Of a DNA stretch of 64,000 nucleotides, positions 47,831 to 59,859 are shown one piece after another. The notes beneath the pieces were generated by a model, which had not been told where the DNA came from, ran no database searches, and saw only the letters and a program-made list of their open reading frames with translations. This DNA comes from Maratus speciosus (Eukaryota; Arthropoda; Arachnida; Araneae; Salticidae): positions 278,673,836 through 278,737,835 of the forward strand of contig OZ010792.1 of NCBI GenBank assembly GCA_963932465.1, written 5' to 3'. How positions within the stretch are numbered: the first letter of the stretch is position 1; every line of letters starts with the position of its first letter. The translations under genes and the position numbers were made by a program.

Positions 47831-50380
47831 TTTCACCCGGGGGGCACTTTTCCAACTTTTGCCGACACCCCTTTGACCATTCTTTCATATAATGCACCAT
47901 AGCCTTATATATTTTAGTTCCACTTTTTACCGCCAGGGGCGCCTACTTACCTCGGGTGCTATGGGTCCAATCCCCTCGACTAATATATCTATGGATAGTA
48001 TGTAAAACGGAGTTTCGTTGGAATAAGGTTTGTTTAGAATAGAGTGCGCCCCTTGTTGCGAAATGTGGAACTAACAGATTTTTCAAAAGGATAAAGTGTT
48101 TTGAAAGGAATATTAAACTATACCCTCTGTGAGATCTGTGATCACACTTACCCACTCTTTTTTACTTATTTATTATTCATTCTACACAAAGTCATTGTTT
48201 ATTCCATCGCCCTACCCAATTTTAGGATTCAACCGGTTATTAAAATGTGTTTCTAATCATATTTTAATTCTTTCAAGAGATATTCATTAAATTCTTTTAT
48301 GAAATTACTAGAAGATGACGGATTATCAGAATGACGTGCTTGCATTTTTAAAATAATGATATAGCATTGCATTTATTCCTTCGCCGTCTTCTTGCTATGG
48401 GACTTTCATTTTCGTTTATTGCATTTAAAAAAATCTATAACCTTCAATTTTTTTATAAATAATATTTAAAAAAAACTGCCAGACTTCAATTACTAATAAA
48501 TTAGTTGGCTAATAGCGAAAAAGAACACACGTCATAAGATTGAAAAATGAAATGTATACAATTATCATTCATCCGTGATGCCAATAAATTTATTACCTCA
48601 ATGGTTTAATATTTTTTTACCTTTCATGATGAATGAATCTCTTGTGTTTGTTTAGATTTATGGAATGAGATATTAAGCTGTTAACCTAATTTCAATTGAA
48701 GTTATCCTAGGATAGATATATACATATATGTATATTATCTAAATTAAAAATAATGGTTTGATCTTGAAATAAAATGTTTTGGTTTATTTTATTGGTTATT
48801 TCTATTAGTTATTTATTCAGGTACTTTTCCATTATAGGATAATTTTTAAAAAAGTTTCGCGCAATTCGGGCTTCAGAAAGTGAGATATGTTGCCAAAATA
48901 TGCTATATAATATAACAGCTAGGAAAACATACCTGATAAACTTTTATTTTTGTTTATATATGTATTTATATACATAAAAATATTTATTTCTAAATATATA
49001 TGTTATAGTTGTATAAATTTCTCGTCAAAACAGTGAAAGGATGAAGATCGATGTAGCAAACCCATAAAACACTGGCAACTGGTGCAAGGTCGTAGGTCGT
49101 ATTACTTTTGAAGTTGACAAATCCAGTCAATTTACATGGATTTATTAGTCATCGCTGAGATCTAATTCTAATTGAAGACACAAGTATTACCTTTTGCAGT
49201 AGCATCATTAATTCGATGGTTAGAAGTAAATATCTCAAAGCAAATGGTGATTATTCCAGTGATTTCCCAAGGAAAGACATATAACCAGATGAGGTTCGAA
49301 GGACTTTTATTCATAAAAAATGGACATGAAAAACAGTTCCTACAGAGTGAGATTTTGTAAAGGTCTCAGAATGGAACGTGAATAGTTACATCGTACTAGA
49401 GATCTTAAAGTGAATGCAGAACACTACAGGACGTGCTAAACACCGGGTAACATTTTTTGAAGCACTGGAAAAACAAGACAATTCTGCTATCCGAACTAAC
49501 GCCGCCGGCTGATTTTGTTCGCATTGCGTAGAAATACAGATTGGAATGTAACATTCAGGAACGAACCACAGATTTCTAATATAAGTAGACTCCAAATAGG
49601 CAACCTTTTATTGTCTCCTACATCTCTGCCCTTCAATGCGTGATAGAAGGCAGATTTAGCGCGCCAAACCGGTTTTTATCCTCGGAATCTCTCTCCAGAT
49701 TCCCGCCGAAACATCGTCTGTCAGCGCTTGTCTTGAGTTGACCGCACTTTTGCTTTGCCAATAAAGAGATTACCGCCAAAATACGGCACCCTTTTGGCGA
49801 TGAAAGCAAAAGATGTTGGAGTCAAAACTTTCCCGAAAGAACAATGGAATTGGGAGCCTACTTATATTAGAAGTCTGTGGAGCGAACCACTCAGTGAAAG
49901 GCGCTCGATTACTCATCCAATGGCGAGAGAGAGGGGAGCGTATTAGGAAATGAGTTCCATATCTGCCAACAGAAGGATTTCGGTGTAAAAAGTCCGACGC
50001 CGAACAAATTTATAAAATTTTTGTTAGTTTATTTATTTATTTACTTTTTTTTCGTTAAATATTTCGCTTCGCTTCCAATTTTCCTTCTCTTTTTTTTTTC
50101 TCTTTTTTCTTTGTTGTTGTTGTTTCTGGTTACGCCTTATGAAGTATGTAATAATCTGAAAAATGACCTGCAGTCCCAAATAAGTTTCACACCTCTGAAC
50201 CGCGCTGTAGTTAAAAGTTTAAAAGATTTAATTACTTAATGGCAAATAAAATAAATTACTATATTTAGCAAGTTTTAAGACTTTAAAAATAGTTTATTCT
50301 TTTAATCTAGCTTTGTAATCTCTCTAATTTATCCTATCTATTATTTTGTTTTTAGTGATCGTAACATTATAGTAAGGAAC
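47831..50380. other. Non-coding interior of the hAT element
   Basis: No gene recognised. A short inverted pair (CACAGATTTCTAATATAAGT near 49569; its reverse complement near 49857) lies about 260 bp apart. Frames at 49386-49595 and 49755-49946 overlap it and show no known domain. AT-rich otherwise. Confidence 0.45.
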
Positions 50381-53132
50381 ATGGCCAAAAAATCTGGGGC
50401 TCGTCTTCGTAAATTAAGAAAACATCGAGAAGAAGAAAGAAAACAACTTGCAAAGCCTTGGCAGAAATGGGTAAATAAAAACCCACACACGGATATCAGC
50501 TGTGCTTCTCCAATTTCAGAAGAAAATAAATAAAACTTGGTCTCTAAGACTGAAAATGACATAGTCTCTAAGATTGAAAACGACGTAATCTCCAAGTTTG
50601 AAAACGACGTAATATCTAAGATTCAAAACGACGAAATCTCTGAGATCGAAAACGACGAAGTCTCTAAGGTTGAAAACGACCAAGTCTCTAAGGTTGAAAA
50701 CTACGAAGTCTCTAAGGTTGAAAACTACGAAGTCTCTAGGATTGAGAACGACAAAGCCTCTAAGATTGAAAGAACTACTGATCAACAGGATAATGTATTA
50801 GAAACTGCCAAAGAAAATAATATTAATGCAAATATTATTTCAGCTGCCGTAAAAGATACTACTGATATTCCAAGAAATCAGCGGAGTGAAAAGAAATTGC
50901 TAACCTACTCTGGTCCAGCTACATGGGAGCATCCATATATTCGATCGCTCATTACTTTGCTGGTGAAAAAAAGGCCCTGCACATGACGAAGATGCTGATT
51001 ACACGAAATCTGCTGATGCAGAAGGACGAAAATTTTCCAAGATATAGTTCAAGAAAACTATGCCTAATGGAAAAATTATTAATCGTGACTGGCTTATGTA
51101 TAGCCGAGTAAAGGATCAGCATTTTGTTTTCCCTGCTTATTATTCGGCAATTACCGTGATCGTCCTCCAAAGTTAGCCGATCCAGATTGTGGGTTTTCTA
51201 AGTGGAAGAAATTAAATCCTAAAATTCCTGAGCATGAAAATGCTCTGGAACATAGGAATTCATACATTCGCTGGAAGAAACTTGAGAGGCGTTTAAAATC
51301 AAATCTTGTAATAGACAGCGAATTTGAAAAGAGTATAGAAAGCGAAAAAAATAAATGGCGAAATATATTTACAGCAGTAATAAATGCCATCCTTCATTGC
51401 ACTGAAAACAATTTGGCATTAAGAGGAAAGTCAAATGATATAAATAAAAGAGATTGCGGAATTTTTCTGTAAAATATTAAACTAATTGCAAAATATGATA
51501 AAGATATTCGCAAGCATGTCGAGACCGCAACACAGCCAGGGAGGCACATATCGTATTTTTCGAATAATATTCAGAATGAAGTTATAAACCTTCTTGCTAA
51601 TGAAGTAAGGAAAATTATTTTAGAGGAAATTCATAGGGCAGAGTATTTTTCAATTTCATTCGATTGCACCCCAGATACATCCCACAAAGAACAAATGACG
51701 CAAATTATAAGATACGCGAAGATAACCGAAAGTGGAAGTTGTTCAATCGAGGAAAGATTTCTTGATTTCATTGAATCAAAACAAAAAAACATGAGAAGGA
51801 TTAGCGCAAGAAATTTTAGATAAGCTAATGGCCGATAACCTCGACATTCACAACTGTAGAGCTCAATGCTACGATAATGGTGCAAATATGTCTTCCAAAT
51901 ATAAAGGAGTGCAAGCTCGAATCGTCGAAGTAAATAAATTCGCTTATTTTTTACCATGTTCTGCACACTCTTTAAACTTAATTGGAGTTCACGCTGCTAG
52001 TGTATATTCAAAAATGATGACATGTTTTGGAACTGTTCAAAATTTCTTTGTTTTTTTCTCCTCTTCTACTGAAAGATGGGATATACTTATGTCCCATTTA
52101 ACAGTTTCTTTAAAGAAACATTGTGATGCTCGATGGTCAGCAAAAAATCAAGCTATATCTGTAGTTTACAAACAATTGCCACAGATTTTAGAAGCTTTGG
52201 AAGATCTTATAAAAACTAAAAAAATCAGGAAACATACTCGGGAGCAAAATGTTTAATACAGCAAATAAAAAAATTTCATTTTATTTGCAGCCTAGTAGTT
52301 TGGCACAATATTTTAGATGAAATAGAAAAAGTGAATATTATTCTACAGAAAAAAAACTATCAATATTTTGACTGCTAGCAAACTGATCGAAACACTGAGA
52401 AACACAATTCAGATAATAAGAGATGAAAAATTTAAAATTTTTGAACAAGAAAGCAAAGATCTGGCTATGTCGGTAAATGTACAGCCCTTATTTGAGCAAA
52501 GCAGAAAACGCAAAATTCGCAGACAATTCGACTACGAAGCTCCTGATGAAAGTGGCAATTGAAATGAAAGTGAAGGATTTCGTGTTGCATACATGGAGGC
52601 TATTGACACAATTATCGAGCAACTGAACTGGAGGTTCAAGACTCTGCGAAATGTATCACAAGATTTTGAGTTTTTGACTGGTGCCAATATAAAATCTCTT
52701 TCCGAAAATACCTTAATTAAATATTGCAAGGATCTTGGAAATAAATATATTGCTGACTTAAATGAATCTGAATTATTAAGCGAGGTTTTAAGTGCAAAAA
52801 CATTATTTCCGCCATTGGATGAGAACTTCCATAAAATGGATCATTTTGAAATTCTTCAACTGCTCCATACTTTTGATTTAAGAGGAATTTACAAAAACAC
52901 GGAGACAGCGTACAGAATTTTCCTAAGCATTCCAGTTACCACCGCGTCAGCAGAAAGGTCTTTCAGCAAACTGAAAGTAATAAAAAATTACTTAAGATCT
53001 ACTATGGGTCAAGAGAGATTAAGTAACCTGAGTTTGCTTTCTATTGAATTTAGTGTGACGCAATCTTTGGATATAGAAAGAATTATAGACGATTTTGCTA
53101 CCTTAAAAGCAAGAAAAGTAAAATTGAAGTAA
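50381..53132 (+). pseudogene. hAT transposase, ZMYM1-like, broken
   Basis: Cut-and-paste transposase remnant read in several frames. From ATG at 50381: basic MAKKSGARLRKLRKHREEER, typical of ZMYM1-like hAT proteins, to a stop at 50531. Then an acidic octapeptide repeat (50534-50773). Then PATWEHPYIRSL and a frameshift near 50965. A TTF-type zinc-finger region follows with DWLMYSRVKDQHFVFPC and ENALEHRNSYIRWKKLE. The RNase-H-like core has FSISFDCTPDTSHKEQ (first catalytic D) and CYDNGANMSSKYKGVQARI (second), then PCSAHSLNLIG. The C-terminal hAT dimerisation domain (about 52860-53050) has IPVTTASAERSFSKLKVIKN. The last 179 codons are open. At least three stops and two frameshifts make it non-functional. 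Confidence 0.9.
50534..50773 (+). repeat. 24-bp tandem repeat coding an octapeptide
   Basis: About ten consecutive 24-bp units, coding for variants of VSKVENDE / ISKIENDV. Predicted charged and helical. The antisense frame at 50516-50785 (LRDFVVFN repeats) is a shadow. Confidence 0.9.
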
Positions 53133-53249
53133 ATGAATCTATCTGATATATTATTTTATTTTATGTTAATTAAAACATTGTATCCATTATCTTACTTAAT
53201 CACTGTACTGAAATTAAAATATATTTTCATCTTTTATATTATGTCCTGT

Positions 53250-53280
<31 letters not shown>

Positions 53281-53685
53281 CAGATCTTATTGGTTGAAAC
53301 ATTGAAAGGTACACTTGTTTCTAACCTGATTGTTAGCGATATTTACTTTGCCAGCTTTCCCATTTTCTCTAACTCAAAATAACAACTAAAAATGACTAGA
53401 AAAAATATAGAGAAAGAGTGAGAAAAATCTGTCCAAAATATCGCGACCTCTCTAACAACTAATTGCAATTTTCTCTTATGTTATTTAATTCTTTGGAGTT
53501 TCTGAATTATTATAAAATGACATGTTTTAACATTCCAAAATAAACGCAAAATATTTATTCAGTAGATTTTACTTATGTTTCTGCACTTTATCAATATTAT
53601 AATACCTGTCACAAAGAAAAAGTTTAGGGGGAGGCGCCAAATTGAAACTTCGCCCCGGGCGCAGTTTACTCTTCGCACGGCCCTG
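53133..53685. other. 3' non-coding end of the hAT element
   Basis: Contains a poly-T run at about 53251-53280 and ends in the right terminal repeat. No gene. Confidence 0.6.
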
Positions 53686-53996
53686 ACTTTGCATGCTCTT
53701 TTACAGATGCTATTTACATACTATTTTGCAGCCTGATTTCGTCATAAGTATTGACAAAAAAAATTGACAGAGTACTGAATATTGCACGTTCTATATTTAT
53801 TTTTCCAATTGCTTGTTTTCCTAATTGTCACAAAATAAAAGCAAAGGGTGATATGGTTGAATAAAAGGAATATACACAGAAATTTGAAACAAAATAGTAG
53901 TAAGAAATATAAAATTTCAAACTGTAATGATAATATAGTATAAGAGGCAAACTACGCGTTATTGTAAAGAATATGAAGAACATTTTCTTTTATTTA

Positions 53997-55296
53997 CACT
54001 GGCCTCCAAAAGTTAAGGTACACAGACTAAATGCGTTCGATTGCACACGTTTTGCCGAATATCTACAAAACTTATTGGCGAATTGTTCTTGAACTTCTGA
54101 GATGAAAAGAACATGTTTCATTTCATATTTCTCGGTGAAGATTTAGTCGAGGGTACAATTAGGGGGCTAATAATAAATTTAATAATAAAATAATATTTGC
54201 GATCACCTATGTAACAGAAAAGGCTGGAAATGGTTTGTCACTGTGGTAAATGACTATTTGGGTCCTGTTCAACATTTGTATGCATTTGTGTAAGCATAGC
54301 ACTCATATTCGTGAACATATTAACGTTTTTGTGAAAAACTCAATTTTTTTTTTTTATAGCATACAGAGTTTTCAACCAAATTTAACACAACTTTCCAAAA
54401 ACCTGACAAAGAACAGTAGAAACAGTATACTGCAATTAAAACATGAATATATTGAATATTTGATGAGATATGGACATTTTTATGAGATAATGTTTAACTG
54501 CGCATGCGCGGCAGATTTCAAAATTTTTATTCCAGAATTTGGTAGTCAGCTATTTAGGGCAACTTATATAAAAAGTCTAGTCAAATATCGCGAAAATTCA
54601 CAAAGATGGGATAATATAGTGAGTTGCTTCCTAAAAATAGCTTTATTATAAGGGATTTTACACAACTTTTCAATCAGCTCACTACATCTTCCTAAATTTT
54701 CACAACATTTGACTGGACTTTTTATAGAAGTTGCCCCAAAATACTGAGTACCAAATTATGAAATTAAAATTTTGAAATCTTCCGCGCATGTGCAGTTACA
54801 AATTATCTCATAAAAATGCCCATATCTTATCAAATTTTCAATATATTCATGTTTTAATTGCAGTATATTGTTTCTACTGTTCTTTGTCAGGTTTTTGGAA
54901 AGTTGTGTTAAATTTGTTTGAAAACTCTGTATGCTATAAAAAAAAAAGTTTGAGTTTTTCACAAAAATGTTAACATCTTCACTAATATGAATGCTATGCT
55001 TACACAAATGCATACAAACGTTGAACAGGACCCAAATAGTCATTTACCACAGTGACAAACCATTTCCAGCCTTTCCTGTTACATAGGTGATCGCAAACAT
55101 TATTTTATTATTAAATTTATTATTAGCCCCCTAATTGTACCCCCGACTAAATCTTCACCGAGAAATATGAACTGAAACATGTTCTTTTCATCCCAGAAGT
55201 TCAAGAACAATTCGCCAATAACTTTTGTAGATATTCGACAAAACGTGTGCAATCGAACGCATTTAGTCCGTGTACCTTAACTTTTGGAGGCCAGTG
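53997..55296. mobile_element. 1.3-kb near-perfect palindrome (Tc1/mariner-type foldback MITE)
   Basis: Ends CACTGGCCTCCAAAAGTTAA and TTAACTTTTGGAGGCCAGTG, flanked by TA. The two ~650-bp arms match along their whole length, including AACATGTTCTTTTCATC, the GTGACAAACCATTTCC region and the GGGCAACTT-TATAAAAAGT block, with a centre near 54646. Transcripts would fold into a long hairpin. The arms yield the same 95-133-codon frame on opposite strands (54250-54651 plus and 54756-55043 minus), starting MTIWVLFN. That duplication is a product of symmetry, and no known domain is present. Confidence 0.88.
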
Positions 55297-56676
55297 TATT
55301 TGTAACTAACAGGTTTCACCCGCTAAATTTCCTTAGAACGAACCTTGAATCAAATGAAGTATATCGTTGACTTTGACCTTGTGTTTTAAAGCAACATGAA
55401 CTTTTACCTGGAATGCCCTTCCGCATTGCGGAAAATGATACGAACACCTTCGCGCTTTTATATTTTATAATGTGTCAGACAAAATTTGAACTGCTAAGGA
55501 CCAACTCTTTTAGTTGATCATGTACAGTAGGATTTGGTAAAGAAAGATAGAACGACATATAATGTACTAAAACCCTTCCTGAAAAATTATCTAACTAAAA
55601 CTGCAAGTAGCATCAAAATGTGTCCTGGCTTTTTAAAAAGGCTAATATTTCATAATCTGGTTCACCTGATTATGGAATTTTCCCATATAATTCTATAACG
55701 AAACAACTTAAAAAGATATGCTATATATTTAAACCTTCCCTGAAGAATTATCTTACTAATAGTGTAAGTCCCATGAAAATCCATTAAGCATAACTCAAGT
55801 TATAAATTTTAAAAAAAATTCCACTTTTCAATTTATATATATAGTAGATATTACAACTGTAATTTATGCATTGCACAATTCGCCTTCAAATATTTATATG
55901 CACTTTAATTTTCAAAATGCCTTTTCGGTTGGTATAAACATATTTTAATTTCTTTTAATTTTTAAAGAAACAGATTAAAACTCTTGGGATATTCGAAGAC
56001 GTCACTACAATTCTCATACGCGTTTTTACTTTGCAACTTATTTTCCCTTGATCTACTGTAAAATTATCGGAGACACACTACGTAGTCACATATGTATAAT
56101 TTACTTGTTAATAAATACCTTACATACATTTTTCATACAGGAGCTTCTAAGCAGAGCAACTCAGGAAACCGTGAAGCATGCGAGATTCTATGCCTTTGAA
56201 GTCACCAAATGAATTTAAATCACGTATTTTGTAGATTTTTTACAGTTTTGATGTTTTCTTCATGTTAGCATACGAAGATATAAGACAAGATATTGCATCA
56301 AGCTCCATTTCCTTTAAAAGAACTTTCACGCATTCAGAGTTTCTGTCTTTTTTTTGTTACTGTCTTTGGTAACATTTCATGTTATATAATTTGAATGTCT
56401 TTATACATTTCCGACAAGTTATAAATATTGCTTCTTTAAACTTTAAAAATGTATTATTTTTTAAATAATAAAAAGTAAAAGCATTACGCGTCATATTACT
56501 CATAAAAAAACAATATCCCGCGACATTCCTATTTAGCACTTATATTTATTTCTTGTTTAGATTTTTAACGAGCAAAGTTTGGTAATTAAAATATTAAATA
56601 AAATACTATAACTTCAAATGAGAATTTCTATTACTTGCTTTCCTCAAATTGTGGCTTAATTTTTAAAAAAACGTGT
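55297..56676. other. AT-rich stretch with possible Helitron end
   Basis: At 55306 CTAACAGGTTTCACCCGC resembles a minus-strand Helitron 3' terminus similar to the one at 38052, but with a degenerate CTRR. No gene was recognised in the remainder; the 60-codon minus frame at 56357-56539 is not convincing. Confidence 0.35.
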
Positions 56677-56827
56677 AGGATAACTCTAGGATAGATGGCC
56701 ATAGAGGAGAGATGGACAGTCTAAATATTTCCAAAACTTGATCATAGATTGCAATCTAAACTTTGTTGGTATGAAATGGTTCAACGAGTTTATTTATTGC
56801 GACGAGCAGTTGTGTTTTTTTATTATA

Positions 56828-57957
56828 CTAGGGGGCTCGGCCCCCTACGAGCTATGCTCGCCAACCCCCGTCCAGACACCGCAGACTCTAAATGCACGCT
56901 AATTTGATCGGCTTTAAAAATATTTCGAAAGATTGAATTATAATTTAAAAAACAGTAGCGATCTCCCTATAAACGGATTTCTATTCATTTCTCTTTGATT
57001 GGGGAATTTTAACGCCAAATCCGCTGCGGTACTACTTGATTATCCAGTCGACCAATTTCGCCAAATTATACAAATTGACATAATTTTTATTTTAAATAAC
57101 GTACGAACAAATAAATTAGTACAACATTAATAAAAATACAAATAAAACGTCGAAATCAAAATAACTTGATGCCGTAGACACATGTAACAACATTTCAAAA
57201 TAAGCTAATATAAAAGGAATTAAGTAAACAGAGTCTTTCTCTCCTGGTATTTTTTAACAAAGCGAAAAGAAAGTTCTTTTAAATGAGACATTTTAAATTA
57301 ATCGTTTTTAATCTGACGTAATTTTGACCAAGCTATTCTTTCTCTTTTAAAATTCACGTGTATACTTTTTATGACGTAATTTTCAATAAGTTCCTGCTTT
57401 TTATACGCAATTAATTTTAATTTGAAAGTATCTTTACTATTTATAATAGTCACGTGTAAATAAATTTTTAATTTGAAGCAAACATTATTGTTTCCGTTGT
57501 TTATAGAGTTGGCAACAGGTTAAATTAGTACAATTTTCTAAATTAAGTAAAAAATATGTCCCGAAATGCTGAAAATTTGAATTTAAAATAGATATAAAAC
57601 CTCGAAAAATGAGTCAAATTAAAAAAATAAATCAATTCTGCACACCGGGAAATTATAACGTATAAAATGAACTAAAAATTATTAAATTCCGATGTATAGT
57701 TTTTGTTACTATAAAACTTTTTTAGTGGAACGATTTTGTCCAAATTTAGCATTAAATATCTCTTAAAATAATTCTTCGATTTGAAAACTGTCTACATCAG
57801 CGTGTTTATCAAACATTTCTGTATAATACTACCGATTTTCATATTTTTGTATGCATTATTTTTCTTAATATTAACGAAGAAAGACCTCCGGTCACAAAAA
57901 ATTCAAAACCGGCGGCGGCGGCGGCGGTGACAGCGGTAGTTACTTTTTTTTAGAATA
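56828..57957 (-). mobile_element. Helitron 3, lacking its last 5' bases
   Basis: Minus strand, with the 3' hairpin GGGGGC-TCG-GCCCCC next to CTAG at 56828. The 5' side runs through the GGC run and AAAAAAAAGTAACTA-type sequence to ...TATTCTA and then meets the CTAG of Helitron 4, so the terminal TCTCTC is missing. An internal stretch present in Helitron 4 (between two TTCACGTG copies) is deleted. Contains block X. Confidence 0.85.
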
Positions 57958-59421
57958 CTAGGGGGCTCGGCCCCCTACGAGCTACGCTCGCCAACCCCCG
58001 TCCAGACACCGTAGACTCTAAATGCACGCTAATTTGATCGGCTTTAAAAAGATTTCGAAAGATTGAATTATAATTTAAAAAACAGTGGCGATCTCTCTAT
58101 AAGCGTATTTCTATTCATTTCTCTTTGATTGGGGAATTTTAACGCCAAATCCGTTGCGGTACTACTTGATTATCCCGTCGACCAATTTCGCCAAATTATA
58201 TAAATCGCTAAACCACTCGCCAAATTATACAAATTGACATAATTTTTATTTTAAATAACGAAAAAACAAATAAATTAGTACAACATTAATAAAAATACAA
58301 ATAAAACGTCGAAATAAAAATAACTTGATGACGTAGACGCATGTAACAACATTTCAAAATAAGCTAATATAAAAGGAATTAAGTAAACAGAATCTTTGTC
58401 TCCTGGTATTTTTTAACAAAGTGAAAAGAAAGTTCTTTTAAATGAGACATTTTAAATTAATCGTTTTTAATCTGACGTAATTTTGACCAAACTATTCTTT
58501 CTCTTTTTAATATTCACGTGAAAATACTTGTGTTAGAAATTAAATATTATTTGCGCTTTCCTAACAAAAATAGTTGAAAAGTATCCTCTTAAAATATCAA
58601 ATAAATGTCTAGCGCAATTTCTAAATTTAAACCGTTTTGAATACTATTTTGTGTTCATTTTATGTAATAACTGTAATGTGACGTAAATATGACGTAATTT
58701 CTCCTATTTAAGACTTCTAACGCATGTTAATAAATTTATTGCTTTACAAATTCCTTTCTCTCTTAAAATTCACGTGTAATTATAGTTTTTATGACATAAT
58801 TTTTAATAAATTCCTGCTTTTTGTACATAATTATTTAATTCTAATTCCAAATGTTTTTTTTCTGTTTATAATAGTCACGTGTAAATAAATTTTTAATTTA
58901 TTTACACGTATAAATATTTTTTTTTTTTTTTTTTTTTTTTTGAAGCAAACATTATTGCTTCCGCTGTTTATACAGTTGGCAACAGTTTAAATTAATATCA
59001 CTTTCTAAAATCTGTTAAAAATATCTCTAGAAATGCTGAAAATCTGAATTTAAAATAGAAATATAACCTCAAAAAATTAGTCAAAATAAAAAAATTAATG
59101 CAATCTGCACTCCGGCAAATTCTAACGCATAAAATGATCTAAAAATGATTAAATTCCTATGAACAGTTTTTGCTCCTATAAAACTTTTTTAGTGGAACGA
59201 TTTTGTCCAACTTTAGCATTAAATATCTCTTAAAATAATTCTTCGATCTGAAAACTGTCTGCATCAGTGTGTTTATCAAACATTTCTGTATAATACTACC
59301 GATTTTCATATTTTTGTATGCATTATTTTTCTTAATATTAACGAAGAAAGACCTCCGGTCACAAAAAATTCAAAACCGGCGGCGGTGACAGCGGTAGTTA
59401 CTTTTTTTTAGAATAGAGAGA
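57958..59421 (-). mobile_element. Helitron 4, complete, head-to-tail with Helitron 3
   Basis: The 3' CTAG is at 57958 and the 5' TCTCTCTATTCTA at 59421 downward, with flanking A (complement of T at 59422). 1,464 bp, including block X (about 58160-58350) and a poly-T run near 58917-58941. The GGC run near its 5' end is shorter than in Helitrons 2 and 3. Confidence 0.88.
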
Positions 59422-59859
59422 TTATAAAAAGTAAGTTTGATTTTAATGTTTATTTAATTTAGTGGTTGATTTTTTTTTCTGACTTAGGTATTTGATTGTT
59501 TTGCAGTACGTACGTTATATATATTTTTACTATATGGACTTTTAAGGCACGTATACAATCTAATCTTTACTTCTAAGCCTAAAACAAAAACTTACAATGG
59601 CTATTGATGCTTTAAATTGGGCCACCATTAATCCTTCAATTTCAAGAAAGATGGTCACATGAAATCGAGGAAAGATGGTCACCTTAAATCAATATTTCAA
59701 AATTATACGGAGTGATGACTTTACCTAAATATAATTAAATTTAAAATAAATATGTAACGTTTATGTTTATAAATCTATTAATTGATATGATTATTTAAAT
59801 TTTAACTAATATAAATATTTTATATATACACTTGATAAAATATCATTAGTTTACTACAC

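Larger units (their letters stand above)
43375..53685 (+). mobile_element. hAT transposon (ZMYM1-like), 10.3 kb with nested insertions
   Basis: The ends CAGCACCGTGCGAAAG and CTTCGCACGGCCCTG are inverted repeats. Both are followed inward by GCGCC-AAAT (CGCCAAATTTATA at 43409; GGCGCCAAATTGAAA in the right end). Perfect 8-bp duplications ACTTTGCA flank them (43367-43374 and 53686-53693). The transposase remnant is at 50381-53132 on the plus strand. Nested within are a TTAA MITE, a small hAT MITE, a Tigger remnant, a Helitron end and a ~145-bp tandem array, which explain the length. Low-complexity tracts flank the left end (~43493-43517 poly-T, ~43541-43555 poly-A). Confidence 0.88.

Noticed and set aside
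54250..55043. Two genes coding for the same protein on opposite strands
   Set aside because: They are the two arms of one palindrome.
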